44,794 nucleotides of DNA, taken from the NCBI GenBank assembly GCA_030536995.1, contig JAUNOY010000023.1:1-44794 (forward strand). Direction: 5' to 3'. The DNA is from Eubacteriales bacterium. Lineage in GTDB: Bacteria; Bacillota; Clostridia; Lachnospirales; Lachnospiraceae. A program made the translations under genes and the position numbers. The notes under the pieces are model-generated. The model saw only the letters and a list, made by a program, of their open reading frames with translations, did no database searches and was not told the origin of the DNA. This document shows, piece after piece, positions 8,607-17,559 of this stretch (positions within the stretch are counted from its first letter, which is position 1; each line of letters opens with the position of its first letter).

Positions 8607-10421
8607 ATGAACATATTAAACATTGAACATATCAGCAAAATTTTTGGAGAAAAAGTGATTTTTGACGATGTCTCCTATGGAATCCACGAAGGGGACAAAA
8701 TTGGAATCATTGGTATTAACGGAACCGGTAAAACCACTCTTCTTAAAGTTATCGCCTGTCTGGAGGAGCCGGACGAGGGGCAGGTAATCCGGCAGAACGG
8801 GCTTCGCATTACATATCTTCCCCAGAATCCGGAATTTCCCAAAGGGGCAAACATTCTGGACTATGTGGCAGACGGCAAATGGCAGAAGGACTGGAGTACA
8901 GAAAGCGAAGCAAGAAATGTCCTGAATAAGCTTGGCATTTCCGATCACGAGGAAGAAATCGAGCATCTTTCCGGCGGGCAGAAAAAGAGGGTAGCTCTGG
9001 CAAGAACTCTTGTAAATCCTGCGGATGTACTGATTATGGATGAGCCCACCAACCATCTGGACAATGAGATGGTGACCTGGCTGGAAGAATTTCTGATTCG
9101 GTTTAAGGGCGTTGTGATCATGGTAACCCACGACCGCTATTTCCTTGACAGGGTGACAAATAAAATTCTGGAAATCAGTCACGGCAAGCTTTATTCCTAT
9201 GAGGCGAATTATTCTAAATTTCTCGAGATGAAAGCCCAGCGTGAGGAGATGGAGCTTGCAAGCGAGAGGAAACGTCAAAGTGTTCTGCGAATGGAACTGG
9301 AGTGGGCGAAGCGCGGCTGCCGGGCGCGAACAACGAAGCAGAGAGCCCGTCTGGAACGTCTTGAGGCGCTGAAAAAGGGCTCTGCTCCTGTTAGGGATAA
9401 CACGGTAGAGTTGGATTCTGTAGAAACCCGTATGGGGAAAAAAACCATCGAGCTTCACCATATAAGCAAAAGCTACGGAGAGCGCTGTATGGTTCAGGAT
9501 TTTGACTATATTGTACTTAAGAATCAGCGTCTTGGAATTATCGGGCCTAACGGATGCGGGAAATCCACTCTGATTAAGATGATTGCAGGAGTGATTCAGC
9601 CGGACTGCGGTGAGATTGAGATTGGAGAGACAATCAGAATCGGTTATTTTGCCCAGGAAGTGCCGGATATGGACAATGATCTGAGAGTAATCGATTATAT
9701 TCGCGATGTTGCGGAATATATTCCCACAAGAGAGGGAAAAATCAGCGCATCTATGATGCTGGAGCGTTTCCTTTTTGATTCAGCCATGCAGTACACGCCG
9801 ATTGCCAAGCTTTCCGGCGGGGAAAAAAGGCGGCTTTATCTTCTTAAAGTTCTGATGGGAGCGCCCAATGTTCTGCTGCTTGATGAGCCCAGCAACGACC
9901 TTGATATCCCTACTTTGACAATTCTGGAGGATTATCTGGATTCTTTTGCGGGAATTGTTATTACAGTTTCCCATGACCGTTATTTTCTGGACGATGTGGT
10001 TGACCGTATCTTTGCCTTTGAGGGCGAGGGAAGACTGGTGCAGTATGAGGGCGGCTACAGCGATTATATGGAAGCCAGAAAACGGAAAGAGGGAGAGACG
10101 GCATTAGATAGACAGCCTGCGCAGGATACAGAGAAGAAAAAGACTTCAAATAAGGACTGGAAACAGAATCGGCAGGAAAAACTGAAATTCAGCTTTAAGG
10201 AGCAGAGAGAATTTGAGACAATAGACGACGATATTGCGGTTCTGGAAGAAAAAATCGAGAAGCTGGATAAAGAGATGATGGAAAATGCCACAAACTCTTT
10301 TAAGCTTCGTCAGATTGTGGAAGAAAAGGAAGCTGCAGAACAGGCTCTGGAAGAAAAGATGGACCGCTGGGTGTATTTAAACGATCTGGCAGAGCGCATA
10401 GAAGCCCAGAAGAATAGCTGA
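8607..10421 (+). CDS. ABC-F family ATPase (Uup-like)
   Basis: A 604-aa soluble protein with two ABC ATPase domains and no membrane segments. Domain 1 shows Walker A GINGTGKTT (about 36-44), signature LSGGQKKR and Walker B LIMDEPTNHLD. Domain 2 shows GPNGCGKST, LSGGEKRR and LLLDEPSNDLD. Between them is the charged P-site tRNA-interaction linker region (QRARLERLEALKKG). The C-terminal ~100 residues are a charged coiled coil, as in Uup. ABC-F proteins act on ribosomes, as translation factors or in ribosome protection, not in transport. Its position beside MATE pumps could hint at antibiotic response, but a Uup-type housekeeping role is more likely. Confidence 0.92.
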   Translation: MNILNIEHISKIFGEKVIFDDVSYGIHEGDKIGIIGINGTGKTTLLKVIACLEEPDEGQVIRQNGLRITYLPQNPEFPKGANILDYVADGKWQKDWSTESEARNVLNKLGISDHEEEIEHLSGGQKKRVALARTLVNPADVLIMDEPTNHLDNEMVTWLEEFLIRFKGVVIMVTHDRYFLDRVTNKILEISHGKLYSYEANYSKFLEMKAQREEMELASERKRQSVLRMELEWAKRGCRARTTKQRARLERLEALKKGSAPVRDNTVELDSVETRMGKKTIELHHISKSYGERCMVQDFDYIVLKNQRLGIIGPNGCGKSTLIKMIAGVIQPDCGEIEIGETIRIGYFAQEVPDMDNDLRVIDYIRDVAEYIPTREGKISASMMLERFLFDSAMQYTPIAKLSGGEKRRLYLLKVLMGAPNVLLLDEPSNDLDIPTLTILEDYLDSFAGIVITVSHDRYFLDDVVDRIFAFEGEGRLVQYEGGYSDYMEARKRKEGETALDRQPAQDTEKKKTSNKDWKQNRQEKLKFSFKEQREFETIDDDIAVLEEKIEKLDKEMMENATNSFKLRQIVEEKEAAEQALEEKMDRWVYLNDLAERIEAQKNS

Positions 10422-10444
10422 AGATAAGAAAGAAGGAAAGAAAA

Positions 10445-10924
10445 ATGAGAAGTCCCATGACCACTCATTGTTATCTGGAAACAGAGGACGCCTATCTGAT
10501 GCTTCACTGTGTTTCCAAAAAAAATGATGTAAATAAGGATAAGTGGATTGGTGTCGGAGGTCACTTTGAAGAGGGAGAGAGTCCGGAGGACTGTCTGCTT
10601 CGGGAAGTTTATGAGGAGACAGGACTTACGCTGACCTCATGGCGTTTCCGCGGAATAGTGACCTTTACTCAGGAGGGCTACGGCACGGAGTATATGTGTA
10701 TGTATACGGCAGACGGCTTTACGGGAACCATGAAGGAATGCGACGAGGGAATTCTTGAGTGGGTGCCGAAAAAAGAACTTTTATCTCTGAACCTCTGGGA
10801 GGGTGATAAGATCTTTATTAAGCTTCTGTTGGAGGAAGCGCCTTTCTTTTCCCTGAAATTAAGCTATAAAGGGGATGAGCTTGTGGAGGCAGAGCTTGAC
10901 GGAAATAACATATTGGTTTTATGA
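10445..10924 (+). CDS. Nudix hydrolase, MutT/8-oxo-dGTP diphosphatase type
   Basis: A 159-aa protein with a complete Nudix box at residues 39-61 (G-x5-E-x7-RE-V-x-EE-x-GL, seen as GHFEEGESPEDCLLREVYEE). The family hydrolyses nucleoside diphosphate-X compounds. This subgroup is annotated as 8-oxo-dGTP diphosphatase, sanitising the nucleotide pool. The length is normal. The ribosome site is AAGAAGGAAAG. It lies 23 nt after the ABC-F gene and 36 nt before plsX. The exact substrate cannot be read from sequence. Confidence 0.9.
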   Translation: MRSPMTTHCYLETEDAYLMLHCVSKKNDVNKDKWIGVGGHFEEGESPEDCLLREVYEETGLTLTSWRFRGIVTFTQEGYGTEYMCMYTADGFTGTMKECDEGILEWVPKKELLSLNLWEGDKIFIKLLLEEAPFFSLKLSYKGDELVEAELDGNNILVL

Positions 10925-10960
10925 TAAAGCCTTGAGGGGAAGCTTTGAAAGGAGGAAATT

Positions 10961-11992
10961 ATGTCGGAATTAGTAAGAGTTGTAGTGGATGCAATGGGCG
11001 GTGATAATGCCCCGACAGAACCGGTTAAGGGAGCTGTAGAAGCTGTAAAAGAAAGAAATGACATTAAGATTATTTTAACAGGAAAAGAAGACCTTATAAA
11101 AAAGGAACTGGAGAAATATCCGGATTATCCAAAAGACAGAGTAGAAATCGTAAACACAACAGAGGTGATTGAAACTGCAGAGCCACCTGTTTTTGCGATT
11201 CGTAAAAAGAAAGATTCATCAATCGTAGTCGGTTTGAATATGGTTAAGAAACAGGAAGCAGATGCGTTTGTGTCTTCCGGAAGTACAGGAGCCGTTCTTG
11301 TGGGCGGTCAGGTTCTGGTAGGAAGAAGCAAGGGTGTGGAACGACCGCCTCTGGCGCCTTTGATTCCGACACTGGACGGAGTTTCTCTTCTCATTGACTG
11401 CGGAGCCAATGTGGATGCCCGCCCGTCTCATTTGGTTCAGTTTGCAAAGATGGGATCTATTTATATGGAGCATGTCATGGGAATTAAAAATCCCCGTGTT
11501 GCGATTGTAAATAATGGCGCTGAAGAGGAAAAAGGAAACGCCCTTGTAAAAGAAACATTCCCTCTTCTGAAAGAATGCGAGGGTATCAACTTCATCGGAA
11601 GCATTGAGGCGAGAGATATTCCTTACGGATATGCGGATGTCATTGTCTGTGAGGCTTTTGTGGGAAATGTGATTCTGAAATTGTACGAAGGCGTTGGCGG
11701 CGCTTTGATCAAAAAGGTAAAACAGGGGATGATGACAAGCCTCAGAAGCAAAATCGGCGCTCTTCTTGTAAAGCCGGCTTTAAAGGAAACGCTGAAAAGC
11801 TTTGACGCCAGCGAGCATGGCGGCGCGCCTCTTCTCGGCTTAAAGGGGCTTGTAGTGAAAACTCACGGAAGCGCAATGGCAGTGGAAATCAGAAATGCAA
11901 TTTTCCAGTGCGTACAGTTTAAGCAGCAGAAGATTAACGAAAAAATTGCAGAGCGGATTCAGGAAAGCAAGACGTCCGCTTCAGAAGAATAA
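10961..11992 (+). CDS. plsX: Phosphate acyltransferase PlsX
   Basis: A 343-aa protein matching the family length. The N-terminus VVVDAMGGDNAP is the PlsX hallmark, and FVSSGSTGAVLVGG and ASEHGGAPLLGLKG are other conserved stretches. PlsX converts acyl-ACP to acyl-phosphate, the acyl donor for PlsY in phosphatidate synthesis. The AAAGGAGG ribosome site is 5 nt upstream. It is followed by acpP, which supplies its substrate, then rnc, smc and ftsY: the conserved Firmicute order. Confidence 0.97.
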   Translation: MSELVRVVVDAMGGDNAPTEPVKGAVEAVKERNDIKIILTGKEDLIKKELEKYPDYPKDRVEIVNTTEVIETAEPPVFAIRKKKDSSIVVGLNMVKKQEADAFVSSGSTGAVLVGGQVLVGRSKGVERPPLAPLIPTLDGVSLLIDCGANVDARPSHLVQFAKMGSIYMEHVMGIKNPRVAIVNNGAEEEKGNALVKETFPLLKECEGINFIGSIEARDIPYGYADVIVCEAFVGNVILKLYEGVGGALIKKVKQGMMTSLRSKIGALLVKPALKETLKSFDASEHGGAPLLGLKGLVVKTHGSAMAVEIRNAIFQCVQFKQQKINEKIAERIQESKTSASEE

Positions 11993-12024
11993 AAGTCACG
12001 AAGGGAATAGATTGGAGGTTTTTT

Positions 12025-12255
12025 ATGGAGCTTGAGAAATTAAAAGCGATTATTGCGGAGGTTTTGAATATTGATGAGGATATCATCACCGGAGATACAA
12101 CTTTCGTAGATGATTTGGGCGCAGATTCCCTGGATGTATTTCAGATAATCATGGGAATTGAAGAAGAATATGATATTGAACTGGAAAATGAAACAGTAGA
12201 GCAGATTCAGACAGTAGCTGACGCTGCAGAAGCGATACGTGCGGCACTCCGGTAA
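12025..12255 (+). CDS. acpP: Acyl carrier protein
   Basis: A 76-aa acidic protein. The 4'-phosphopantetheine attachment Ser35 sits in the classic DLGADSLDVFQ motif. Length and helical pattern are standard. It carries the growing fatty-acyl chain and donates acyl groups to PlsX, encoded 32 nt upstream. The ribosome site TGGAGG is 6 nt before the ATG. Confidence 0.97.
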   Translation: MELEKLKAIIAEVLNIDEDIITGDTTFVDDLGADSLDVFQIIMGIEEEYDIELENETVEQIQTVADAAEAIRAALR

Positions 12256-12268
12256 GGAGTGCCTCCTT
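12254..12268 (+). promoter_or_regulatory. Hairpin in the acpP-rnc junction
   Basis: AAGGAG-TGC-CTCCTT is a perfect inverted repeat overlapping the acpP stop. It can sequester the purine-rich sequence that would serve an upstream in-frame ATG at 12269. The downstream GGAGGG (12271-12276) remains free for the ATG at 12284. Confidence 0.5.
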
Positions 12269-12283
12269 ATGGAGGGCAAAGAA

Positions 12284-12967
12284 ATGAATAAGAATCTGAG
12301 AGAATTGGAAGAGATTATCGGTTATAAATTTAAAAACAGGCATTATCTGGAACAGGCAATGACCCATAGTTCCTATGCGAACGAAAAGAAGCTGGGAAAG
12401 CTCGGATGTAATGAAAGACTGGAATTTCTGGGAGACGCAGTGCTGGAGCTTATCAGCAGCGATTTTTTATACGGGGAATTTCCGAAAGTGCCGGAAGGAG
12501 AGCTGACCAAGAAAAGAGCGAGCCTTGTATGCGAGCCAAGTCTTGCCTACTGTGCAAGAGAATTTGGACTGCCGCAGTTTCTGATGCTTGGAAAAGGCGA
12601 GGACATGACAGGCGGAAGAAACCGTGATTCTATTGTTTCTGATGCGACGGAGGCGCTTCTGGGAGCCATTTATTTAGACGGTGGTTTTGCTAATGCAAAG
12701 GAGTTTGTACTTCGCTTTATCCTGAATGATATAGAGCATAAACAGCTCTTTTATGATAGCAAGACCATCCTTCAGGAAATTGTTCAGGAGGATGGTTCCG
12801 GAGCTGTGGAATATCCTCTGATTCGGGAGGAAGGACCGGACCACAATAAGAGCTTCACTGTGAAAGCGGTTGTGAACGGTACAGTCTGCGGCCAGGGGAC
12901 AGGTCATACGAAAAAAGCTGCAGAGCAGGCGGCTGCGTACGAGGCGCTTCGCAGGCTCAGAAAGTAG
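12284..12967 (+). CDS. rnc: Ribonuclease III
   Basis: A 227-aa double-strand-specific RNase. The catalytic signature ERLEFLGDA begins at residue 44, and the second acidic site is in DATEALLGAIYLDGG. The C-terminal dsRBD ends with GTGHTKKAAEQAAAYEAL. The start at 12284 is preferred because GGAGGG is 7 nt upstream and the length matches the family (226 in E. coli). An ATG at 12269 would add five residues. RNase III processes rRNA precursors and mRNAs. It is placed between acpP and smc, as in many Firmicutes. Confidence 0.96.
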   Translation: MNKNLRELEEIIGYKFKNRHYLEQAMTHSSYANEKKLGKLGCNERLEFLGDAVLELISSDFLYGEFPKVPEGELTKKRASLVCEPSLAYCAREFGLPQFLMLGKGEDMTGGRNRDSIVSDATEALLGAIYLDGGFANAKEFVLRFILNDIEHKQLFYDSKTILQEIVQEDGSGAVEYPLIREEGPDHNKSFTVKAVVNGTVCGQGTGHTKKAAEQAAAYEALRRLRK

Positions 12968-12983
12968 ACAGACAGGGGAATAT

Positions 12984-15900
12984 ATGTATTTAAAAAACAT
13001 AGAGGTACATGGGTTTAAATCCTTTGCCCAAAAGATTAATTTCGAATTTCATAACGGAATCACGGCAATCGTAGGGCCCAACGGCAGCGGTAAGAGTAAT
13101 GTCGGAGATGCAGTGCGCTGGGTGCTTGGAGAGCAGAGCGCCAAGCAGCTTCGAGGGGGTAATATGCAGGATGTTATTTTCTCCGGTACAGAGATGAGGA
13201 AACCTTTAAGCTTCGCCTCAGTTGCCATTACTCTTGACAATTCCGACCATCAGCTTCCTGTGGATTTCAACGAGGTGACAGTTACAAGAAGACTGTACCG
13301 TTCCGGAGAAAGTGAATATCTCATTAACGGAAGCTCCTGCAGACTGAAGGACATCAATGAGATGTTTTATGATACCGGTATCGGCAAAGAAGGCTATTCC
13401 ATCATCGGACAGGGACAGATTGATAAAATCTTAAGCGGAAAGCCGGAAGAACGAAGGGAACTCTTTGACGAGGCTGCAGGTATTGTTAAATTTAAAAGGC
13501 GCAAAAATACTACGATTAAGAAGCTGGAAGAAGAGAGGCAGAATCTGGTTCGTGTGACGGACATTCTCAGCGAGCTTACCAAGCAGCTTGGACCTTTGGA
13601 GAAGCAGTCTGAAACAGCGAAGATTTATCTTGCAAAAAGAGAAAGTCTGAAAGAGCTGGATGTGAATTTGTTTCTTCTGGAGCACAGCCATACAGGAGTA
13701 CTCTTAAAAGAACTGGGAGATAAATTCAGGCTGGCAAGTGAAAATCTGGAAAAAACCAGCAAGGCTTACGAGCAGACGAAAACAGAGTATGAAACTCTGG
13801 AAAGCGAGCTGGAAGAATTAAACGGCAGGATGGATACCCTCAGAGAGCAGACTCAGGAGAATGCGCTTAAGAAACAGCAGTTAGAGGGCCAGATTAATGT
13901 CCTTAATGAACAGATTCTTGCAGGCGTACAGAATGAAGAGCATTATAAGACAAGACTTGCTGCCATTGAGGAGGAACTGAGCCGCCGTATAAAAGAACGA
14001 ACAGAGCTTGAAGAGGAGCGGGCAGAAATCCGCGCAGCCTTAAAAGAAGTAAGAGAAAAGCTGGGAGAACAGGAAGAACAGCTTGAACAGGTACAGGAAA
14101 ATATCCGCCAGTGTACAGATGCGGTGGAAGAGGGGAAAAATGAGATTATTGAAATCCTCAACGCCCGCGCTACCACAAAGGGTAAGGTACAGCGTTTTGA
14201 TACTATGATGGAACAGGCGGATATCCGTAAGGCGGAAATCAGTCAGAGGATTTTGCGGTTAAAAAGCGAGGAGGAAGAACAGCAGACGGTTCTTCGCAAG
14301 GCCCAGTCAGAGTATGAATCTATTACGAAGCTGATTGATTCCATGAATGAGGAATGCCGTCGTCTGGACGATCAGGTACACGAAATTCAGGATGAATTAA
14401 AGAAACAGAACAGCCAGATGGAAATCGGGCAGACAGCCTACCACAGAGAGGCTTCCCGCCTGGAATCCTTAAAAAACATCACCGAGCGTTACGATGGTTA
14501 TGGAAACAGCATTCGCCGTGTTATGGAACAAAAAGACAGAGTTCCCGGAATACGGGGTGTTGTGGCAGACCTTATTCAGGTAAATAAAGACTATGAGATT
14601 GCCATTGAGACAGCTCTTGGGGGAAGTATTCAGAACATTGTCACAGACAATGAGCAGACTGCAAAAACGATGATTGAGTTTTTGAAAAAGAACCGTTATG
14701 GGCGGGCAACATTTCTTCCTCTGAACAGCGTAAGCGGAAGAGGCGATTTTGCCCAGAGGGAAGCTCTTAATGAGCCCGGAGTAATTGGAGTTGCCAGTGA
14801 TCTGGTAACGACTGCCCAGGAGTATAAGGGGCTTGTGAAGTATCTTCTGGGGCGTGTTCTGGTGGTGGATCACATCGACCATGCAATTATGATCGCAAGG
14901 AAATTCAGACACAGCCTGCGTATGGTTACAATTGAGGGAGAATCCTTAAATCCCGGCGGTTCCATGACTGGCGGTGCATTTAAAAATAACAGTAACCTTC
15001 TTGGAAGAAGAAGGGAAATTGAAGAACTGGAATCAAGTGTTCTCGCTTTGAAAAAAGAACTGGAGGAAATGCAGAAAGCCATTGATGACAACAGGAGCAG
15101 AAGAAATGTGATTCGCGATACTATCGCGGATTTTCAGGAGAAGCTTCGTCAGCAGTATGTGGAACAGAATACGGCGAAAATGAATATATCCCAGTTAAAA
15201 GCGAAAGCAGAGGAAATCCGTAAGGGATACGAGCAGATTAACCGGGATCAGGCGGAAATCAAACGCCAGGTTCAGGAAATCCGGCGGGATCACGAGATGA
15301 TAACCAGAGAGCTGGAATCTTCAAAAACGGACGAGCAGGAGCTGGAGACTTTCATTGAGACAAGACAGAAAGAACTGGACGAGTGGAGAAACGAGGAGGG
15401 AAGGATTACAAAATCCCTCGAAGAAATCCGTCTGGAGGCAGCAGGTCTTGAACAGAAAGAAAAATTCGGTCAGGAGAATCTTTCCCGTCTGATTTCTGAG
15501 ATGAAAACCTTCGACGAGGAGAAGGAAGGGATTCAGGGCAGCCTTCTGGAAGCGGCTTCTGATATGGAAAATAAGAAAAAAGCCATTGATGAGATTAAAT
15601 CGGATATAGAGGCTTTCGGAACACAGGAACAGGATGCAAGAGAGCAGATGGAAAGCTGGCAGAGGGAAAAAGACGAAAAAAACAGTCGGCATAAAGTCTT
15701 TTTTGAGAAACGTGACAGTCTTTCCGAGCAAAAAGGACTTCTGGACAAGGAATGCTTCCGCCTTTCCAGCCTGATGGAAAAGGCAGAGGAGGACAGAGAA
15801 GCTCAGATTGCATATATGTGGGAGGAGTATGAAATCACTCCGAATAATGCTCTGCAGTATAAGAAGGAAGAGCTTAATAACAGACAGGAAATGAAAAAAC

Positions 15901-16544
15901 AGATTGCTCAGATTAAGGATGAAATCCGTAAACTTGGTTCTGTCAATGTCAATGCCATTGAGGATTTTAAGGAACTTTCTGAGAGACATTCTTTCCTGTC
16001 TGCTCAGTATGAGGATCTTATTACTGCTGAGAAGACACTGGAAGGTATCATACAAGAACTTGACGAGGGAATGCGGAAGCAGTTTGCGGAAAAGTTCCGG
16101 GATATTCAGAAGGAATTTGACAAAGCGTTTAAGGAGCTGTTTGGAGGAGGAAAAGGTACTCTGGAGCTTGATGAAGAGGCGGATATTTTGGAGGCAGGAA
16201 TCCGTATTATTTCCCAGCCTCCGGGAAAGAAGCTTCAGAATATGATGCAGCTTTCCGGTGGGGAGAAGGCGCTCACGGCGATTGCCCTTCTCTTTGCTAT
16301 ACAGAATCTGAAACCATCGCCGTTCTGTCTTTTGGATGAAATCGAGGCGGCTCTCGATGATTCTAATGTGGGACGGTTTGCAGGATATTTGCAGAAATTG
16401 ACAAAGAATACACAATTTATTATAATTACGCATAGACGCGGTACTATGAATGCGGCAGACAGGCTTTATGGTATCACGATGCAGGAAAAAGGGGTATCTA
16501 CGCTGGTTTCCGTAGACCTTGTGGAAAATCAGCTTACCCAGTGA
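12984..16544 (+). CDS. smc: Chromosome segregation protein SMC
   Basis: A 1186-aa condensin ATPase. The N-terminal head has Walker A GPNGSGKSN (31-39). Two long coiled-coil arms (about 165-500 and 670-1000) flank a hinge (about 515-650, with GIRGVVADLI and LNPGGSMTGGAF). The C-terminal head has the signature LSGGEKAL (from 1090) and Walker B LLDEIEAALDD (D1118, E1119). It organises and separates daughter chromosomes with ScpA and ScpB, which are not encoded here. The ribosome site is AGGGGAAT. It abuts ftsY, with 14 nt between the smc stop and the ftsY ATG. Confidence 0.98.
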   Translation: MYLKNIEVHGFKSFAQKINFEFHNGITAIVGPNGSGKSNVGDAVRWVLGEQSAKQLRGGNMQDVIFSGTEMRKPLSFASVAITLDNSDHQLPVDFNEVTVTRRLYRSGESEYLINGSSCRLKDINEMFYDTGIGKEGYSIIGQGQIDKILSGKPEERRELFDEAAGIVKFKRRKNTTIKKLEEERQNLVRVTDILSELTKQLGPLEKQSETAKIYLAKRESLKELDVNLFLLEHSHTGVLLKELGDKFRLASENLEKTSKAYEQTKTEYETLESELEELNGRMDTLREQTQENALKKQQLEGQINVLNEQILAGVQNEEHYKTRLAAIEEELSRRIKERTELEEERAEIRAALKEVREKLGEQEEQLEQVQENIRQCTDAVEEGKNEIIEILNARATTKGKVQRFDTMMEQADIRKAEISQRILRLKSEEEEQQTVLRKAQSEYESITKLIDSMNEECRRLDDQVHEIQDELKKQNSQMEIGQTAYHREASRLESLKNITERYDGYGNSIRRVMEQKDRVPGIRGVVADLIQVNKDYEIAIETALGGSIQNIVTDNEQTAKTMIEFLKKNRYGRATFLPLNSVSGRGDFAQREALNEPGVIGVASDLVTTAQEYKGLVKYLLGRVLVVDHIDHAIMIARKFRHSLRMVTIEGESLNPGGSMTGGAFKNNSNLLGRRREIEELESSVLALKKELEEMQKAIDDNRSRRNVIRDTIADFQEKLRQQYVEQNTAKMNISQLKAKAEEIRKGYEQINRDQAEIKRQVQEIRRDHEMITRELESSKTDEQELETFIETRQKELDEWRNEEGRITKSLEEIRLEAAGLEQKEKFGQENLSRLISEMKTFDEEKEGIQGSLLEAASDMENKKKAIDEIKSDIEAFGTQEQDAREQMESWQREKDEKNSRHKVFFEKRDSLSEQKGLLDKECFRLSSLMEKAEEDREAQIAYMWEEYEITPNNALQYKKEELNNRQEMKKQIAQIKDEIRKLGSVNVNAIEDFKELSERHSFLSAQYEDLITAEKTLEGIIQELDEGMRKQFAEKFRDIQKEFDKAFKELFGGGKGTLELDEEADILEAGIRIISQPPGKKLQNMMQLSGGEKALTAIALLFAIQNLKPSPFCLLDEIEAALDDSNVGRFAGYLQKLTKNTQFIIITHRRGTMNAADRLYGITMQEKGVSTLVSVDLVENQLTQ

Positions 16545-16558
16545 CAGGAGGAACAGCT

Positions 16559-17497
16559 ATGGCAGAGGAAAAGAAAGGTTTTTTTAAACGTCTTGTCAGC
16601 GGACTGACTAAGACAAGAGATAATATTGTAGCCGGATTTGATTCTATTTTTAAGGGCTATTCCAGTATTGACGAGGATTTCTATGAAGAACTGGAAGAAA
16701 CTCTGATTATGGGAGATATCGGAATCAATGCGACAACGTCGATTATCGAGAAGCTGAAGGCTGAGGTTAAGGAGAAACATATTTCAGATCCTATGGAATG
16801 TAAACAGCTTCTCATTGACGGTATTAAAGAACAGATGCGCGTGGACAGTACAGAGTACGAGTTTGAGAACCGTAAATCTGTGATTCTTGTAATTGGTGTC
16901 AACGGAGTGGGAAAAACAACTTCTGTCGGAAAGCTGGCAGGCAAGCTTAAAGACCAGGGCAAAAAGGTCATTCTGGCAGCAGCGGATACCTTCCGCGCAG
17001 CAGCAGGAGAGCAGCTTACCCAGTGGGCAAACCGTGCGGGAGTAGACATTATCGGAGGACAAAACGGCGCAGACCCGGCTTCTGTAGTCTATGATGCAGT
17101 AGCTGCGGCGAAAGCGAGAAATGCAGACGTTCTTCTCTGCGATACTGCAGGACGTCTTCATAATAAAAAGAATCTTATGGAGGAGCTTCGTAAGATTTAC
17201 AGGATTCTGGAAAGAGAGTATCCGGAGGCGTATCTGGAAACTCTGGTTGTCCTTGACGGAACGACAGGACAGAATGCCCTTGCTCAGGCAAGACAGTTTG
17301 CAGAGGTGGCAAATGTGAACGGAATCATCCTGACGAAGCTTGACGGTACTGCAAAGGGCGGAATTGCAGTTGCAATCCAGTCTGAACTTGATATTCCGGT
17401 GAAATATATCGGTGTAGGAGAGAGTATTGACGACCTGCAGAAGTTTGATTCAGATTCTTTTGTAAACGCGCTCTTTGATACAGCCGGACAAGAATAA
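16559..17497 (+). CDS. ftsY: Signal recognition particle receptor FtsY
   Basis: A 312-aa SRP GTPase. The N domain (about 20-100) and G domain carry P-loop GVNGVGKT (113-120), DTAGRLHNKKNLM and the TKLDGTAKGG guanine/closing motif. The acidic A domain is absent apart from a short basic-amphipathic N-terminus, as is usual in Firmicutes. The ATG at 16559 follows AGGAGG by 7 nt. An in-frame start at 16541 overlapping the smc stop is less likely. It docks SRP-ribosome complexes at the membrane; its partner Ffh is encoded at 20460. Confidence 0.96.
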   Translation: MAEEKKGFFKRLVSGLTKTRDNIVAGFDSIFKGYSSIDEDFYEELEETLIMGDIGINATTSIIEKLKAEVKEKHISDPMECKQLLIDGIKEQMRVDSTEYEFENRKSVILVIGVNGVGKTTSVGKLAGKLKDQGKKVILAAADTFRAAAGEQLTQWANRAGVDIIGGQNGADPASVVYDAVAAAKARNADVLLCDTAGRLHNKKNLMEELRKIYRILEREYPEAYLETLVVLDGTTGQNALAQARQFAEVANVNGIILTKLDGTAKGGIAVAIQSELDIPVKYIGVGESIDDLQKFDSDSFVNALFDTAGQE

Positions 17498-17507
17498 AGC
17501 TCACAGG

Positions 17508-17532
17508 CGGCTTCTGCCTTTGAAAGAAGCCG
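17508..17532 (+). promoter_or_regulatory. Intergenic hairpin between ftsY and ilvA
   Basis: CGGCTTCT and AGAAGCCG form a perfect 8-bp stem with a 9-nt loop, with no T-run. It is probably an mRNA processing or stability element, or a very weak terminator. Confidence 0.45.
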
Positions 17533-17559
17533 GAACTACCACACGAGGAGGAAAAATAT

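Noticed and set aside
15321-16433. Open frame of about 370 codons on the reverse strand inside smc
   Set aside because: It lies wholly within the unmistakable smc coding sequence, has no ribosome site or promoter, and its Phe/Leu/Ser-rich composition is what the complement of a Glu/Lys-rich coiled coil gives.
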